64,000 bases of DNA from JAVBWI01 sp036677445 (GTDB taxonomy: Bacteria > Bacillota > Clostridia > Christensenellales > CAG-138). Below the pieces are notes generated by a model. That model ran no database searches. It saw nothing but the letters and a program-made list of their open reading frames with translations, and was not told where the DNA came from. The translations under genes and the position numbers were made by a program. This document shows positions 16,385 through 25,053 of the stretch, one piece after another. Where the stretch lies: positions 318,237-382,236 of the forward strand of contig JAVBWI010000023.1 in NCBI GenBank assembly GCA_036677445.1. The letters are read 5' to 3'. How positions within the stretch are numbered: the first letter of the stretch is position 1; each line of letters begins with the position of its first letter.

Positions 16385-17758
16385 ATGTATTGTGAAAAGT
16401 GCGGTGCGGAACAAAGGCCGCAGGATAAATTTTGCTGTAATTGCGGCGTGAGTATTTCGACAGCCATTGATACAGGCAAGAAAGGCGGCCCACAGGATAC
16501 CGCGCAAAAGCAGGCTTTGCCGGATTCATATCAGAATGTTTCATCCATCGCCGACGCGCCCGTCACCAACGCGCAGCGGTGGCTGCTGCCGGGTGCGCTG
16601 GGGCTGGGGTTCGTGTTGCAGGCGCTGCTGTTCTCCACCAACGGCGAAACCGCGCGGCTGGGATTATGGTATGCGATATTCTGGCTTGCGTATCTCGCGG
16701 TATTCCACGCCGTATGCCTGCGGCAGGCAAAGGCCCGCCCGTTTGGCTTCCTGCTTGCGGGGGTCGCCGCGTTCCTCTGCACCATGCTGATCTTCCAGTC
16801 GCGCGGGTACAGCGACGGAATGCTGTTTTTTTTGAATTTGCTCGCCATCCCCTGCCTGCTGATGCTGCACGCGCAGTTCGTAACAAGGCCGCTGCCCAAA
16901 GAACAGGAGAGCGGTTACGTACCGCTGTTCTTTACCGGTTTTTTCGTACAGCCGTTTCAGTATATCGGCCGCTTTTTCCGCAGTTTAGGCAGCCTTACGA
17001 CCTCCAACAAACAAAGCAGGCGCGTATGGCTGGGGTTGCTGCTCGCGCTGCCCGCCGTCGCCGTGGTGCTGGTGCTGCTGCTCTCGGCGGATGCCGTGAT
17101 GGGCGCGTATGCGCGCGCGTTTTTTGAGCCGCTGCGGTTGCCCGATCTGCTGTTCCGCGGCTTCATACTGTTTCTATGCGCCATGCTGTTCTACAGCTTC
17201 CTGTATGGCGCGGCATGGGCAAAGCCACGGGTGTATCAGGCGCGCACATACGCGCCATGGTCCGCCACCGCCCCCAATATCGTGGTGGGTGCGCTGCTTG
17301 CCGTATACGCCGTATTCACCGCCGTCCAATTTGTGTATCTGTTCGGCGGGCACGGCCTGCCGGAGGGACTGACGTACGCCGCATACGCGCGGGAGGGCTT
17401 TAACCAGCTGATGTGGGTGGCGGCGCTCAACCTCGGCGCGTTTGCGCTGTGCCTGTGCAGGGTACGCGAGCAGCGGCTGCTGCACATCCTCCTGCTGGCG
17501 CTGCTTGCGGCCACAGGCGTCGTGCTCGTCTCCGCCTTTACGCGGCTCTCGCTCTATATCGGCGCGTACGGGCTGACATTCAAGCGGGTACAGGCGTTCT
17601 GGTTCCTCTGTTACCTTTCCGCCGTACTGCTGCTGTGCGGCATACGCCTGTACCGCGGCAAACTGCCGCTGCTGCGCGCATGCACGCTGCTGTTCATACT
17701 GTGGTACGCGGCGCTCAACATGCCTGACCTGAATGCATGGTACGCAGCGGCGTTTTAA
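16385..17758 (+). CDS. Zinc-ribbon membrane protein, DUF4173-like
   Basis: A 457-aa protein. Start ATG 16385 has GGAGGA 6 nt upstream; ATG 16379 directly abuts that site and is rejected. The N-terminus is a zinc ribbon with two CxxC pairs (YCEKCGAEQ and FCCNCG). A linker of about 50 residues leads to ten or more hydrophobic segments. ARTYAPWSATAPNIVVGAL and EGFNQLMWVAALNL match the DUF4153/DUF4173 family of integral membrane proteins. The role is unknown. It lies 40 nt after the Xre gene and could belong to that operon. Confidence 0.78.
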   Translation: MYCEKCGAEQRPQDKFCCNCGVSISTAIDTGKKGGPQDTAQKQALPDSYQNVSSIADAPVTNAQRWLLPGALGLGFVLQALLFSTNGETARLGLWYAIFWLAYLAVFHAVCLRQAKARPFGFLLAGVAAFLCTMLIFQSRGYSDGMLFFLNLLAIPCLLMLHAQFVTRPLPKEQESGYVPLFFTGFFVQPFQYIGRFFRSLGSLTTSNKQSRRVWLGLLLALPAVAVVLVLLLSADAVMGAYARAFFEPLRLPDLLFRGFILFLCAMLFYSFLYGAAWAKPRVYQARTYAPWSATAPNIVVGALLAVYAVFTAVQFVYLFGGHGLPEGLTYAAYAREGFNQLMWVAALNLGAFALCLCRVREQRLLHILLLALLAATGVVLVSAFTRLSLYIGAYGLTFKRVQAFWFLCYLSAVLLLCGIRLYRGKLPLLRACTLLFILWYAALNMPDLNAWYAAAF

Positions 17759-17790
17759 CCTCGCGTTGGGGGCTGACCCCGGAGGCTTAA

Positions 17791-17972
17791 CCGCCGCCAG
17801 CGACATGTGCGGTGGCGGCGGAAAGCCTTGCGGCGCAAGGCTTTCCTTGCAGGAACCGCCGGTCCTCGGCGGGAGACGCCTTGGACACTAGGCTTGCGGG
17901 CCGTCGCCGCCATCCGTAAAGATGTAGGCGGTTCCTGTGGAACTCAAAAAAGTGACGCAGTCACTTTTTTGA
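17791..17972. repeat. 3'-UTR hairpin array with conserved core (copy A, inverted)
   Basis: Four consecutive hairpins lie between two convergent genes. First, CCGCCGCCA with its complement (17791-17821), whose loop contains CGACATGTGCG. Second, GAAAGCCTTGC with its complement (17821-17845). Third, arms CAGGAACCGCC (17850-17860) and GGCGGTTCCTG (17927-17937) enclose a 66-nt core that recurs, reversed, near 47 kb. Fourth, TCAAAAAAGTGAC with its complement (17944-17972), a T-rich stem that could end transcription both ways. The gap from 17759 to 17982 holds no gene. Confidence 0.8.
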
Positions 17973-17982
17973 TACGCTTTTG

Positions 17983-18657
17983 CTACGCCTCTTCCCCGTT
18001 GGGATGCAGTTTATGGTAGCAGCGCCAAGCATATATGGTGGGCAGTACACCCATGCCGATGATGCCGCACCCGATGGAGGCAAGGGCAACGACCGGCGCG
18101 CTGAATATCAGCCCCAGCGCGCCGCCAAGCAACATAAAAAAGCCGCCGGCCATGCCCGCATACGCGCCAAACCGGTGCGTCTTTTTCCACACGGTTTCAT
18201 CTTTGAATGTCCACGGCAGTTTGATGCCATACCAGTAATTCTGCTTGGCGGTGGACAGCGTGTTGGAGACATACATCAACAGCAGGCCAAGGAGCATCAC
18301 GAGTATGCCGGGGAACACCATCCCCATATTGGTTGTCTCTGTGGCCACCAGGGCAAGCACGCCCCAGCTTACGGCGATCAGCAGCAATGTGGTCGCGGCG
18401 ATTGTGTTTTTTTCCAGCCGCTTGTTGCGCGCCATGTTCGGGTTGCCTTGCGCGCGCCGGTGATAGCCGCGCTCCGTAAGCTGCATCGCAAGCGGGATTA
18501 AAGCAAACAGCAACATGATCCATTTGCTGCCGTAATTGTCCGCCTCGCCTGTAATGCCCCAATGGATGGGTACGATATCCTGCTTGATCAGTGCGATGGC
18601 GATCGTAATCAGAACCGCATGTACGATTGTCAGCACTATTAACGCTTTGTTTTTCAT
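17983..18657 (-). CDS. SdpI-family / DUF1648 membrane protein
   Basis: A 224-aa protein with about six membrane helices. The N-terminal DUF1648 segment (IVPIHWGITGEADNYGSKW) and the SdpI signature NYWYGIKLPWTFKDETVWKK around residue 140 are clear. In Bacillus subtilis SdpI gives immunity to the SdpC toxin and relays to the repressor SdpR. Here the gene starts 2 nt after an ArsR/SdpR-like gene, the same arrangement. No SdpC-like toxin gene is in the window, so the protein may respond to foreign toxins or have another envelope role. Confidence 0.88.
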   Translation of the reverse strand: MKNKALIVLTIVHAVLITIAIALIKQDIVPIHWGITGEADNYGSKWIMLLFALIPLAMQLTERGYHRRAQGNPNMARNKRLEKNTIAATTLLLIAVSWGVLALVATETTNMGMVFPGILVMLLGLLLMYVSNTLSTAKQNYWYGIKLPWTFKDETVWKKTHRFGAYAGMAGGFFMLLGGALGLIFSAPVVALASIGCGIIGMGVLPTIYAWRCYHKLHPNGEEA

Positions 18658-18659
18658 GT

Positions 18660-18923
18660 CTACTCCCCTTTCTCAAGAAGCGCCGCGAATACTTGCATCA
18701 TATCCTGCAGGACGCTGGTATTGAGCGAATAGTTGATGTTCTGTCCCCTCTTTTCCGCATCGATCATGCCCGCTTCCCGCAATATGTTCAAATGGTGGCT
18801 GATGGAGGGCTTGCTGATGGAAAACGCCGCGGCGATTTCGCCCGCGTTTTTATCCCCCTCGCGCAGCATGTTCAGTATCTGCCTGCGCGTAGGGTCCGCC
18901 AGCGCGTTCCATGTATCGCCCAA
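18660..18923 (-). CDS. ArsR-family (SdpR-like) autorepressor
   Basis: An 87-aa winged-helix protein: WNALADPTRRQILNMLREGD, then a recognition region around FSISKPSISHHLNILREAGM and a wing KRGQNINYSLN. It has no metal-binding Cys cluster, so it resembles SdpR rather than metal sensors. The start is TTG at 18923 with GGAGG 8 nt before it. The operon with the SdpI-like gene and an inverted repeat just downstream of the promoter point to autorepression. Confidence 0.9.
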   Translation of the reverse strand: MGDTWNALADPTRRQILNMLREGDKNAGEIAAAFSISKPSISHHLNILREAGMIDAEKRGQNINYSLNTSVLQDMMQVFAALLEKGE

Positions 18924-18949
18924 TACGATCGCCTCCCTGCAAGCTATTA

Positions 18950-19007
18950 TTTAGACGTTTGTCTAAATGTCTAACAGAAGTATATGCATGCCGCCTGCCG
19001 TTGTCAA
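18950..19007 (-). promoter_or_regulatory. Promoter and operator of the sdpR-sdpI-like operon
   Basis: Reading leftward, TTGACA (19007-19002), 17 bp, then TATACT (18984-18979) form a near-consensus promoter. Immediately downstream is a perfect inverted repeat, TTTAGAC-GTTT-GTCTAAA (18950-18967), which would cover about +5 to +22. A third TGTCTAA half-site follows at 18969-18975. The layout fits repression by the ArsR-type product. Confidence 0.78.
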
Positions 19008-19023
19008 GCCGTTATAAAAATTT

Positions 19024-19051
19024 TTGTGCGGCGCGCCGGATATGGTATACT
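19024..19051 (+). promoter_or_regulatory. Promoter of the deaminase-queT operon
   Basis: TTGTGC, 16 bp, TATACT, about 28 nt before the start codon of the amidohydrolase gene. The -35 is weak. Confidence 0.55.
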
Positions 19052-19079
19052 GGCCATAGCAAAAACCGGAGGAAAACGT

Positions 19080-20441
19080 ATGCCCTCGCTTTTGATAAAA
19101 AATATCGATACCCTCGTGACCTGCGACGCTGCCGACCGTGTACTGCGGCATGTGAGTGTCTATTGTGAAGGCGGCGTGATATTGGATATTTCCAATACGC
19201 CGCACGAAGCGGACGAAGTGATCGACGCTTCAAAAATGTGGATGTATCCGGGCCTTATCAACACGCACCATCATCTGTACCAGTACTTCACGCGCAACCT
19301 GCCGCAGGTGCAGAATATGGAGCTGTTCGACTGGCTCAAAACGCTCTATGAGATCTGGAAATATATCGACGAAGACGTTGTGCGGCTAAGCTCCCTCGCC
19401 GGTATGGGCGAACTGATGCGCTACGGCTGCACCACCTGCATGGACCACCATTATGTGTTCCCCAAGGAGACTTCCGGCGCGCTTATCGACGCGCAGTTTT
19501 CCGCGGCGGACGAGCTTAAAATCCGCATGCACGCCACGCGCGGCAGCATGAGCCTTTCCAAAAAGGACGGCGGGCTGCCGCCCGATTCCGTGGTGCAGGA
19601 TGTGGATACCATACTGCGCGATAGCCGCAGGCTTATCGAAACTTATCACGATTCCGGCCCCTACGCCATGCATCAGGTGGCGCTCGCGCCCTGTTCGCCT
19701 TTTTCGGTAACGGCGGACCTGCTGCGCGAAAGCGCGGCGCTCGCGCGCGTATACGGCGTGCGGCTGCACACGCACCTGTGTGAGACCAGGGATGAGGAGC
19801 AATTCACGCTGCAGACCACGGGCATGCGCCCGTACGACTATATGGAATCCTTAGGCTGGACGGGCAGCGACGTATGGTATGCACATGGCATCTATTTCAA
19901 CGACGGTGAATTGGCCCGCATGGCCGCCACGCAAACGGGCGTGGCGCACTGCCCCTGCTCGAATATGAAGCTTTCTTCCGGCGTGTGTCGCGTGCCGGAT
20001 ATGCTGCGCCTTAAAATCCCGCTCGGGCTTGCCGTAGACGGCAGCGCCAGCAACGACGGCTCCAACCTGCTGGAGGAGATCCGCACCGCATATCTGCTGC
20101 ACAGGCTGACTTATCACCAGCAGGCCCCCACGGGGTACGACCTGCTCAAGGTCGCGACGCGCGGCAGCGCGCAACTTTTAGGCCGCGAAAAACTGGGGTG
20201 TATTGCCCCCGGTTTCGCCGCGGACGCGTTTTTGATACGGTATGACCGGCCGGAGCTTTTAGGCGCGCACCTTGACCCCATGAGCATATTCGGCACGGTG
20301 GGCTGCCACGCGCCGGTGGACTATACCGTCGTAAACGGGCGCATTACGGTACGGGACGGCCGTTTGCTGCATGTCGACGAGGCGTGTATACAGCGCGAGG
20401 GCCGCGCGAAAATTGAAAAACTGTTGGAGGAAAAGACGTGA
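19080..20441 (+). CDS. 8-oxoguanine deaminase-like amidohydrolase
   Basis: Metal-dependent cytosine/guanine deaminase superfamily member, 453 aa, predicted to hydrolyse an exocyclic amine of a purine-like base. ATG 19080 has GGAGGAAAA in front. Visible features are the metal-binding THHHLYQ near residue 60, TTCMDHHYVFP (an 8-oxoguanine deaminase subgroup mark), HTHLCETRDE, WYAHGIYFND, HCPCSNMKLSSG and the catalytic Asp in VDGSASNDGSN. It overlaps queT by 4 nt, which ties it to import of a deazaguanine-like compound. The true substrate may therefore be different from 8-oxoguanine. Confidence 0.88.
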   Translation: MPSLLIKNIDTLVTCDAADRVLRHVSVYCEGGVILDISNTPHEADEVIDASKMWMYPGLINTHHHLYQYFTRNLPQVQNMELFDWLKTLYEIWKYIDEDVVRLSSLAGMGELMRYGCTTCMDHHYVFPKETSGALIDAQFSAADELKIRMHATRGSMSLSKKDGGLPPDSVVQDVDTILRDSRRLIETYHDSGPYAMHQVALAPCSPFSVTADLLRESAALARVYGVRLHTHLCETRDEEQFTLQTTGMRPYDYMESLGWTGSDVWYAHGIYFNDGELARMAATQTGVAHCPCSNMKLSSGVCRVPDMLRLKIPLGLAVDGSASNDGSNLLEEIRTAYLLHRLTYHQQAPTGYDLLKVATRGSAQLLGREKLGCIAPGFAADAFLIRYDRPELLGAHLDPMSIFGTVGCHAPVDYTVVNGRITVRDGRLLHVDEACIQREGRAKIEKLLEEKT

Positions 20442-20923
20442 AGACCAAACACCTTGTACAAGGGGCGCTGATCGCAGCCATATACGCGCTCTTGACGCTC
20501 GCCATCGCGCCCATCAGCTCCGGACTCCTGCAATGCCGCATTTCCGAAGCCATGAGCATACTGCCCTATTTCACCCCGGCGGCGATACCCGGCCTGTTCA
20601 TCGGCTGCCTGATCGCCAATATTCTTACGGGCGCCGTGATTTACGATGTGCTGTTCGGCAGCGCCGCAACGCTGCTCGCCGCGTTTTTAACCTGGCGGCT
20701 TGCCCAGGCGTACCCTTCCCCCGCCGGGCGGTGGCTTGCGCCCGCGCCCGCGGTGGTGGTCAACGCCCTGGTCGTGGGGTGGCTCCTTGCCAAGGTGTAC
20801 CTGTTGGGGCCATTTTGGCTGTGCGCGCTCTATGTCGCGGCCGGTCAGCTCATCGCCTGTTACGGCCTGGGCATGCCGCTGCTGCTGGTGCTCTCGCGGT
20901 ATAAGGAAAAACTCTTTTTGTAA
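20438..20923 (+). CDS. queT: QueT-family queuosine-precursor transporter (ECF substrate-binding component)
   Basis: A 161-aa integral membrane S-component that captures preQ-type precursors and works with a shared energy-coupling (EcfAAT) module encoded elsewhere. Five or six helices are visible. Family marks are RISEAMSILPYFTPAAIPGL and FIGCLIANILTG. It starts with GTG overlapping the preceding stop (GTGA) and has GGAGG upstream, so it is translationally coupled to the amidohydrolase. No queuosine synthesis gene is in the window, which suits a salvage lifestyle. Confidence 0.9.
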   Translation: MKTKHLVQGALIAAIYALLTLAIAPISSGLLQCRISEAMSILPYFTPAAIPGLFIGCLIANILTGAVIYDVLFGSAATLLAAFLTWRLAQAYPSPAGRWLAPAPAVVVNALVVGWLLAKVYLLGPFWLCALYVAAGQLIACYGLGMPLLLVLSRYKEKLFL

Positions 20924-20978
20924 GACTTTCTCGAAGGAATTCTGTCAGCAAAGCAGGGCGTAATTGGCAACCATTGCC

Positions 20979-21007
20979 TTGACACCCCCTTGGCGCACAA
21001 CTATAAT
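20979..21007 (+). promoter_or_regulatory. Strong promoter of the pyruvate:ferredoxin oxidoreductase gene
   Basis: TTGACA, 17 bp, TATAAT: both consensus hexamers are perfect, consistent with a highly expressed gene. It leaves a leader of about 95 nt. Confidence 0.9.
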
Positions 21008-21106
21008 AAATATGGGTTAAACTCCGGCGTTTTCTGGCACTATGCCTGTTCTCTCCCTGTCAATAAAAACGGCGGAAAAAATACTATCGCACACAGGAGG
21101 TACGTT

Positions 21107-24100
21107 ATGCCAAAAACCATCACTATCGATGGGAATACTGCTGCAGCACACGTTGCATACGCATTCTCGGATGTCGCAGCAATATATCCCATTACGCCTT
21201 CCTCCAACATGGCGGAAGTCGCAGACGAATGGGCCGCAAACGGCCGCATCAACCTCTTCGGGCAGCAGGTCCGCGTTGCCGAGATGCAGAGTGAAGGCGG
21301 CGCCGCGGGCGCAGTGCACGGCTCCTTAGCCGCAGGTGCTCTTACCAGCACGTTTACCGCTTCCCAGGGGCTGTTGCTGATGATCCCCAACATGTACAAG
21401 ATCTCCGGCGAGCTGCTGCCCGGCGTGTTCCATGTTTCCGCCCGTGCGCTTGCCGCCCACTCCCTCTCCATATTCGGCGACCACAGCGACGTGATGGGCG
21501 CCCGCCAGACAGGCTTCGCAATGCTTTCCTCCGCTTCCGTACAGGAGGTTATGGATCTGGCGCTGGTCGCACACCTTTCCGCCATCAAGGCGAGCGTGCC
21601 CTTCCTGCATTTCTTTGACGGTTTCCGCACTTCCCATGAAATTCAAAAGATTGAAGCGATCGACTACGACGATATGGGCAAGCTGTTGGATTGGGAAGCC
21701 GTATCCAAGTTCCGCGCGCGCAGCCTCAACCCGGAGCATCCGCATCAGGCGGGTACCGCGCAGAACCCGGATATCTACTTCCAGGGCCGTGAAGCCTCCA
21801 ACAAGTATTACCAGGCCGTGCCCGCTATTGTTGAAAAATACATGGAGGAGGTCGGCAAGCTGACCGGCCGCAGTTACCATCTGTTCGATTATGTCGGCGC
21901 GCCCGACGCCGAAAAGGTCATTATCATCATGGGCTCGGGCGGGGATGTCTGTGAAGAGACCGTCGATTACCTTAACGCCCGCGGCGAGAAGCTCGGCGTG
22001 CTCAAGGTGCGCCTGTACCGCCCCTTCGCGGCCGACAGGTTCCTTGCCGCCCTGCCCAAGAGCGCGAAGAAGATCGCCGTGCTCGACCGCACCAAGGAGC
22101 CCGGCTCCATGGGCGAGCCGCTGTATACGGACGTTGTCGCCGCCCTCGCCGAAGCCGGCGTCTCTGACGTCAAAGTGCTCGGCGGCCGCTACGGCTTAGG
22201 TTCCAAGGAGTTCACGCCCGCCATGGTCAAGGCCGTATTCGACAACCTCGATGCCGCTGCGCCCAGGAACCACTTCACCGTGGGCATCGTGGACGATGTG
22301 ACCAACAACTCCCTCAATGTGACGGAGCAGATCAACGCCTCGCCCGCCGGCACCATCGCCTGCAAGTTCTACGGCCTGGGTTCCGACGGCACCGTGGGTG
22401 CGAACAAGAACTCCATCAAGATCATCGGCGACCACACCAACCTGTACGCGCAGGGCTACTTCGCCTACGACTCCAAAAAGTCCGGCGGCTTGACGGTATC
22501 CCATCTGCGCTTTGGCAAGAAGCCCATTCAGAGCCCGTACCTCATTAACCACGCGGACTTCGTGGCCTGCCACAATCCTTCCTACGTCACCCGCTATGCG
22601 GTGGCCGAAGGCATCAAGGAAGGCGGCGTGTTCCTGCTCAACTCCCCCTGGACGGTTGAGGAGATGGAACACGAGCTGCCCGCCGCCATGAAGCGGGCAA
22701 TCGCGAAGAATAAGGTACGTTTCTACAACCTCGACGGTATCCGGCTCGCGCGCGAGGTGGGCATGGGCGGCCGTATCAACACCATCATGCAGAGCGCGTT
22801 CTTCAAACTCGCCAACGTCATCCCCGTGGAAGACGCCATAGAGTTCATGAAGTCCGCCGCCAAGAAGTCCTACGGCAAGAAGGGCGACGAGATCGTCAAG
22901 AAGAACTATGACGCCATCGACGCGGGCGTCAACGCCATCGTCGAGATCAAGTACCCCGAAAGCTGGGCCACCGCCACCACGGGCGCGGAGCCTGTCGCCA
23001 CCACCGATGACGAGTACTATCATGGCTTCATCAAGCCCATACTCGCACAGGAAGGCGACAAGCTGCCGGTTTCCAAGCTCGCCGCCGACGGGTTCGTGCC
23101 CACCGGCACCACCAAGTACGAAAAACGCGGCATCGCGGTGGACGTACCCAAGTGGATCCCCGAAAACTGCATCCAGTGTAACCAGTGCGCGCTGGTCTGC
23201 CCGCACGCGGTCATCCGTCCCTTTGTAGCCAAGCCGGAGGATCTAGCCGGTGCGCCGGAAAGCTTTGTTACACTTAATGCAGTGGGCAAAGAGCTGGCCG
23301 GTATGAAATTTAAGATCCAGATTTCCCCGCTTGACTGCACCGGCTGCGGCAACTGCGCGGATGTATGCCCCGGAAGGGCGCAGCAGAAGGCACTTGTCAT
23401 GGAACCGCTTGCCGAACTGCAGGAGACCGAGGCGAAGAACTGGGAGTATGCGCTCTCACTGCCCGAGTTCAGGCCCGATGTTGTCAAGACATTCAAGGAC
23501 AGCCAGTTCCGTCAGCCGTTGTTCGAGTTCTCCGGCGCATGCGCAGGCTGCGGCGAAACCCCGTACATCAAGCTCGTCACGCAGTTGTATGGCGACAGGA
23601 TGATCGTCGCCAACGCTACGGGCTGCTCCTCCATCTACGGCGGCAGCGCCCCCACCTGCCCGTACACCGTAAACTCCAAGGGCCAGGGTCCCGCATGGGC
23701 CAACTCGCTCTTTGAGGATAACGCGGAGTTCGGCTTCGGCATCAATCTCGCTGTCAAGCATCGCCGCGCGAAGCTTGCAAAGCTTGTCGAGGAGCTCAAG
23801 GGTCTCACCTGCAAGGAAGGCACTGCGGATATCCTGCAAAATTGGCTGGACAATATGGATGACGCCGAAGGCAGCAGGCTTGCCGCCGAGGGCGTAAAGG
23901 AACTGGTATTTAAGCCCGCCGGGCAGGAATGCAGCGCCGAAGCGGCCGCCATTAAGAAGCAGATTGCGGAAATGGCCGACCTGTTGGTCAAGAAATCCAT
24001 CTGGATATTCGGCGGTGACGGCTGGGCGTATGACATCGGCTACGGCGGATTGGATCATGTGCTCGCGATGGGTGAGGACGTGAACGTACTGGTAATGGAT

Positions 24101-24634
24101 ACCGAGGTGTACTCCAATACGGGCGGCCAGTCCTCCAAGGCCACGCCAACCGGCTCCGTGGCAAAGTTCGCTGCCGCCGGCAAGCGCACCACCAAGAAGG
24201 ATCTGGGCATGATGGCGATGAGCTATGGCTATGTATACGTCGCCAAAGTCTCCATGGGTGCCAACCCCGCGCAGCTGATGAAGGCCGTAGCCGAAGCGGA
24301 AGCCTACAAGGGCCCCTCGCTTATCATCGCTTACGCCCCCTGCATCAACCACGGCATCAACATGGGCAGGTCCCAGGCCGAGGCCAAGAAGGCGGTGGAA
24401 TCCGGTTACTGGCCGCTGTACAGGTATAACCCGGAACTGGCCGATCAGGGCAAGAACCCGTTCACGCTGGACAGCAAGGATCCCAAGGTGCCGTACTCCG
24501 AGTTCCTGCTCGGCGAAGTGCGCTACACTTCCCTGAAGAAGATGTTCCCCGAGCAAGCCGAACAGCTCTTCGAGCGGGCCGAGAAGGAAGCCGCCAACAA
24601 GATCGAGTATTACAAAAAGCTCAACGATATGTAA
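21107..24634 (+). CDS. nifJ: Pyruvate:ferredoxin (flavodoxin) oxidoreductase
   Basis: Single-chain enzyme of 1175 aa that decarboxylates pyruvate to acetyl-CoA while reducing ferredoxin, the central step of clostridial fermentation. The N-terminal pyruvate-binding domain begins with the YPITPSSNMAE motif. Two [4Fe-4S] ferredoxin motifs are seen: CIQCNQCALVCPH from residue 688 and CTGCGNCADVCPG from residue 744. Further cluster cysteines are in CAGCGETPY. The thiamine-diphosphate site has GGDGWAYDIG near residue 970 and MDTEVYSNTGGQSSK. ACAGGAGG precedes ATG 21107. Codon use is strongly biased, as expected for an abundant protein. Confidence 0.97.
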   Translation: MPKTITIDGNTAAAHVAYAFSDVAAIYPITPSSNMAEVADEWAANGRINLFGQQVRVAEMQSEGGAAGAVHGSLAAGALTSTFTASQGLLLMIPNMYKISGELLPGVFHVSARALAAHSLSIFGDHSDVMGARQTGFAMLSSASVQEVMDLALVAHLSAIKASVPFLHFFDGFRTSHEIQKIEAIDYDDMGKLLDWEAVSKFRARSLNPEHPHQAGTAQNPDIYFQGREASNKYYQAVPAIVEKYMEEVGKLTGRSYHLFDYVGAPDAEKVIIIMGSGGDVCEETVDYLNARGEKLGVLKVRLYRPFAADRFLAALPKSAKKIAVLDRTKEPGSMGEPLYTDVVAALAEAGVSDVKVLGGRYGLGSKEFTPAMVKAVFDNLDAAAPRNHFTVGIVDDVTNNSLNVTEQINASPAGTIACKFYGLGSDGTVGANKNSIKIIGDHTNLYAQGYFAYDSKKSGGLTVSHLRFGKKPIQSPYLINHADFVACHNPSYVTRYAVAEGIKEGGVFLLNSPWTVEEMEHELPAAMKRAIAKNKVRFYNLDGIRLAREVGMGGRINTIMQSAFFKLANVIPVEDAIEFMKSAAKKSYGKKGDEIVKKNYDAIDAGVNAIVEIKYPESWATATTGAEPVATTDDEYYHGFIKPILAQEGDKLPVSKLAADGFVPTGTTKYEKRGIAVDVPKWIPENCIQCNQCALVCPHAVIRPFVAKPEDLAGAPESFVTLNAVGKELAGMKFKIQISPLDCTGCGNCADVCPGRAQQKALVMEPLAELQETEAKNWEYALSLPEFRPDVVKTFKDSQFRQPLFEFSGACAGCGETPYIKLVTQLYGDRMIVANATGCSSIYGGSAPTCPYTVNSKGQGPAWANSLFEDNAEFGFGINLAVKHRRAKLAKLVEELKGLTCKEGTADILQNWLDNMDDAEGSRLAAEGVKELVFKPAGQECSAEAAAIKKQIAEMADLLVKKSIWIFGGDGWAYDIGYGGLDHVLAMGEDVNVLVMDTEVYSNTGGQSSKATPTGSVAKFAAAGKRTTKKDLGMMAMSYGYVYVAKVSMGANPAQLMKAVAEAEAYKGPSLIIAYAPCINHGINMGRSQAEAKKAVESGYWPLYRYNPELADQGKNPFTLDSKDPKVPYSEFLLGEVRYTSLKKMFPEQAEQLFERAEKEAANKIEYYKKLNDM

Positions 24635-24661
24635 TGTAATACGAAAACCCGCATCTCATCA

Positions 24662-24696
24662 AAATGGGCCGTTACGCAGGTAACGGCCCATTTTTT
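24662..24696 (+). terminator. Strong rho-independent terminator
   Basis: 14-bp stem (AAATGGGCCGTTAC with its complement), GCAG loop and T6. It ends the nifJ transcript. Confidence 0.93.
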
Positions 24697-24707
24697 GTAT
24701 CGGCAAA

Positions 24708-24992
24708 GTACCAATGGCACTTTGTCGAGGTTCACCGCGTAAGTTGCCGCCCAGTTTCCTGCTTATGCAGGAAAACTTCCGTTGTCATGGCTTGCCAAAA
24801 ATTCCGTCCTTGACAGATACCGAAATCACAGATTTCGGTTGTCGCGTCAACTTTCGTTCTAAGGCGTCATTTTGCACCGCACTGGCACCCGAATGGCACA
24901 TTCGGGTATTCTGCAAGGAATGATGTGCGGCCAACGGCCGCACAACCAATCGCCAGCAAAATGACGGATTGAAAGCCTATAGCTGCATAATT
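24708..24992. repeat. Nested hairpin repeat, long copy (family c)
   Basis: Modules of this stretch recur in reverse orientation at 38405-38560: TTTGTCGAGGTTCACCGCG, AAGTTGCCGC, a TTTCCTGC hairpin, GTCATTTTGCA and GCCTATAGCTGCATAATT. Relative to that copy, this one carries extra hairpins: ACCGAAATC with GATTTCGGT, ACCCGAATG with CATTCGGGT, and TGTGCGGCC with GGCCGCACA. The last two sit inside the loop of the conserved GTCATTTTGC...GCAAAATGAC stem. The gene-free stretch 24635-25053 is otherwise empty. Confidence 0.75.
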
Positions 24993-25053
24993 CCAGCTTG
25001 ATGTTCTGGGACCGAGGGGCTGTCGATAGCCCGCGGTCATAAGCCGCACGCAA

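Noticed and set aside
17850..17937. Integron attC site
   Set aside because: The conserved part lies inside the stem-loop rather than at its ends, no R-box pair (GTTRRRY) is seen, and no integrase gene is in the window.
21107..24634. Large open frames on the minus strand within nifJ
   Set aside because: They are GC-driven shadows in other frames, with no ribosome sites or recognisable domains.
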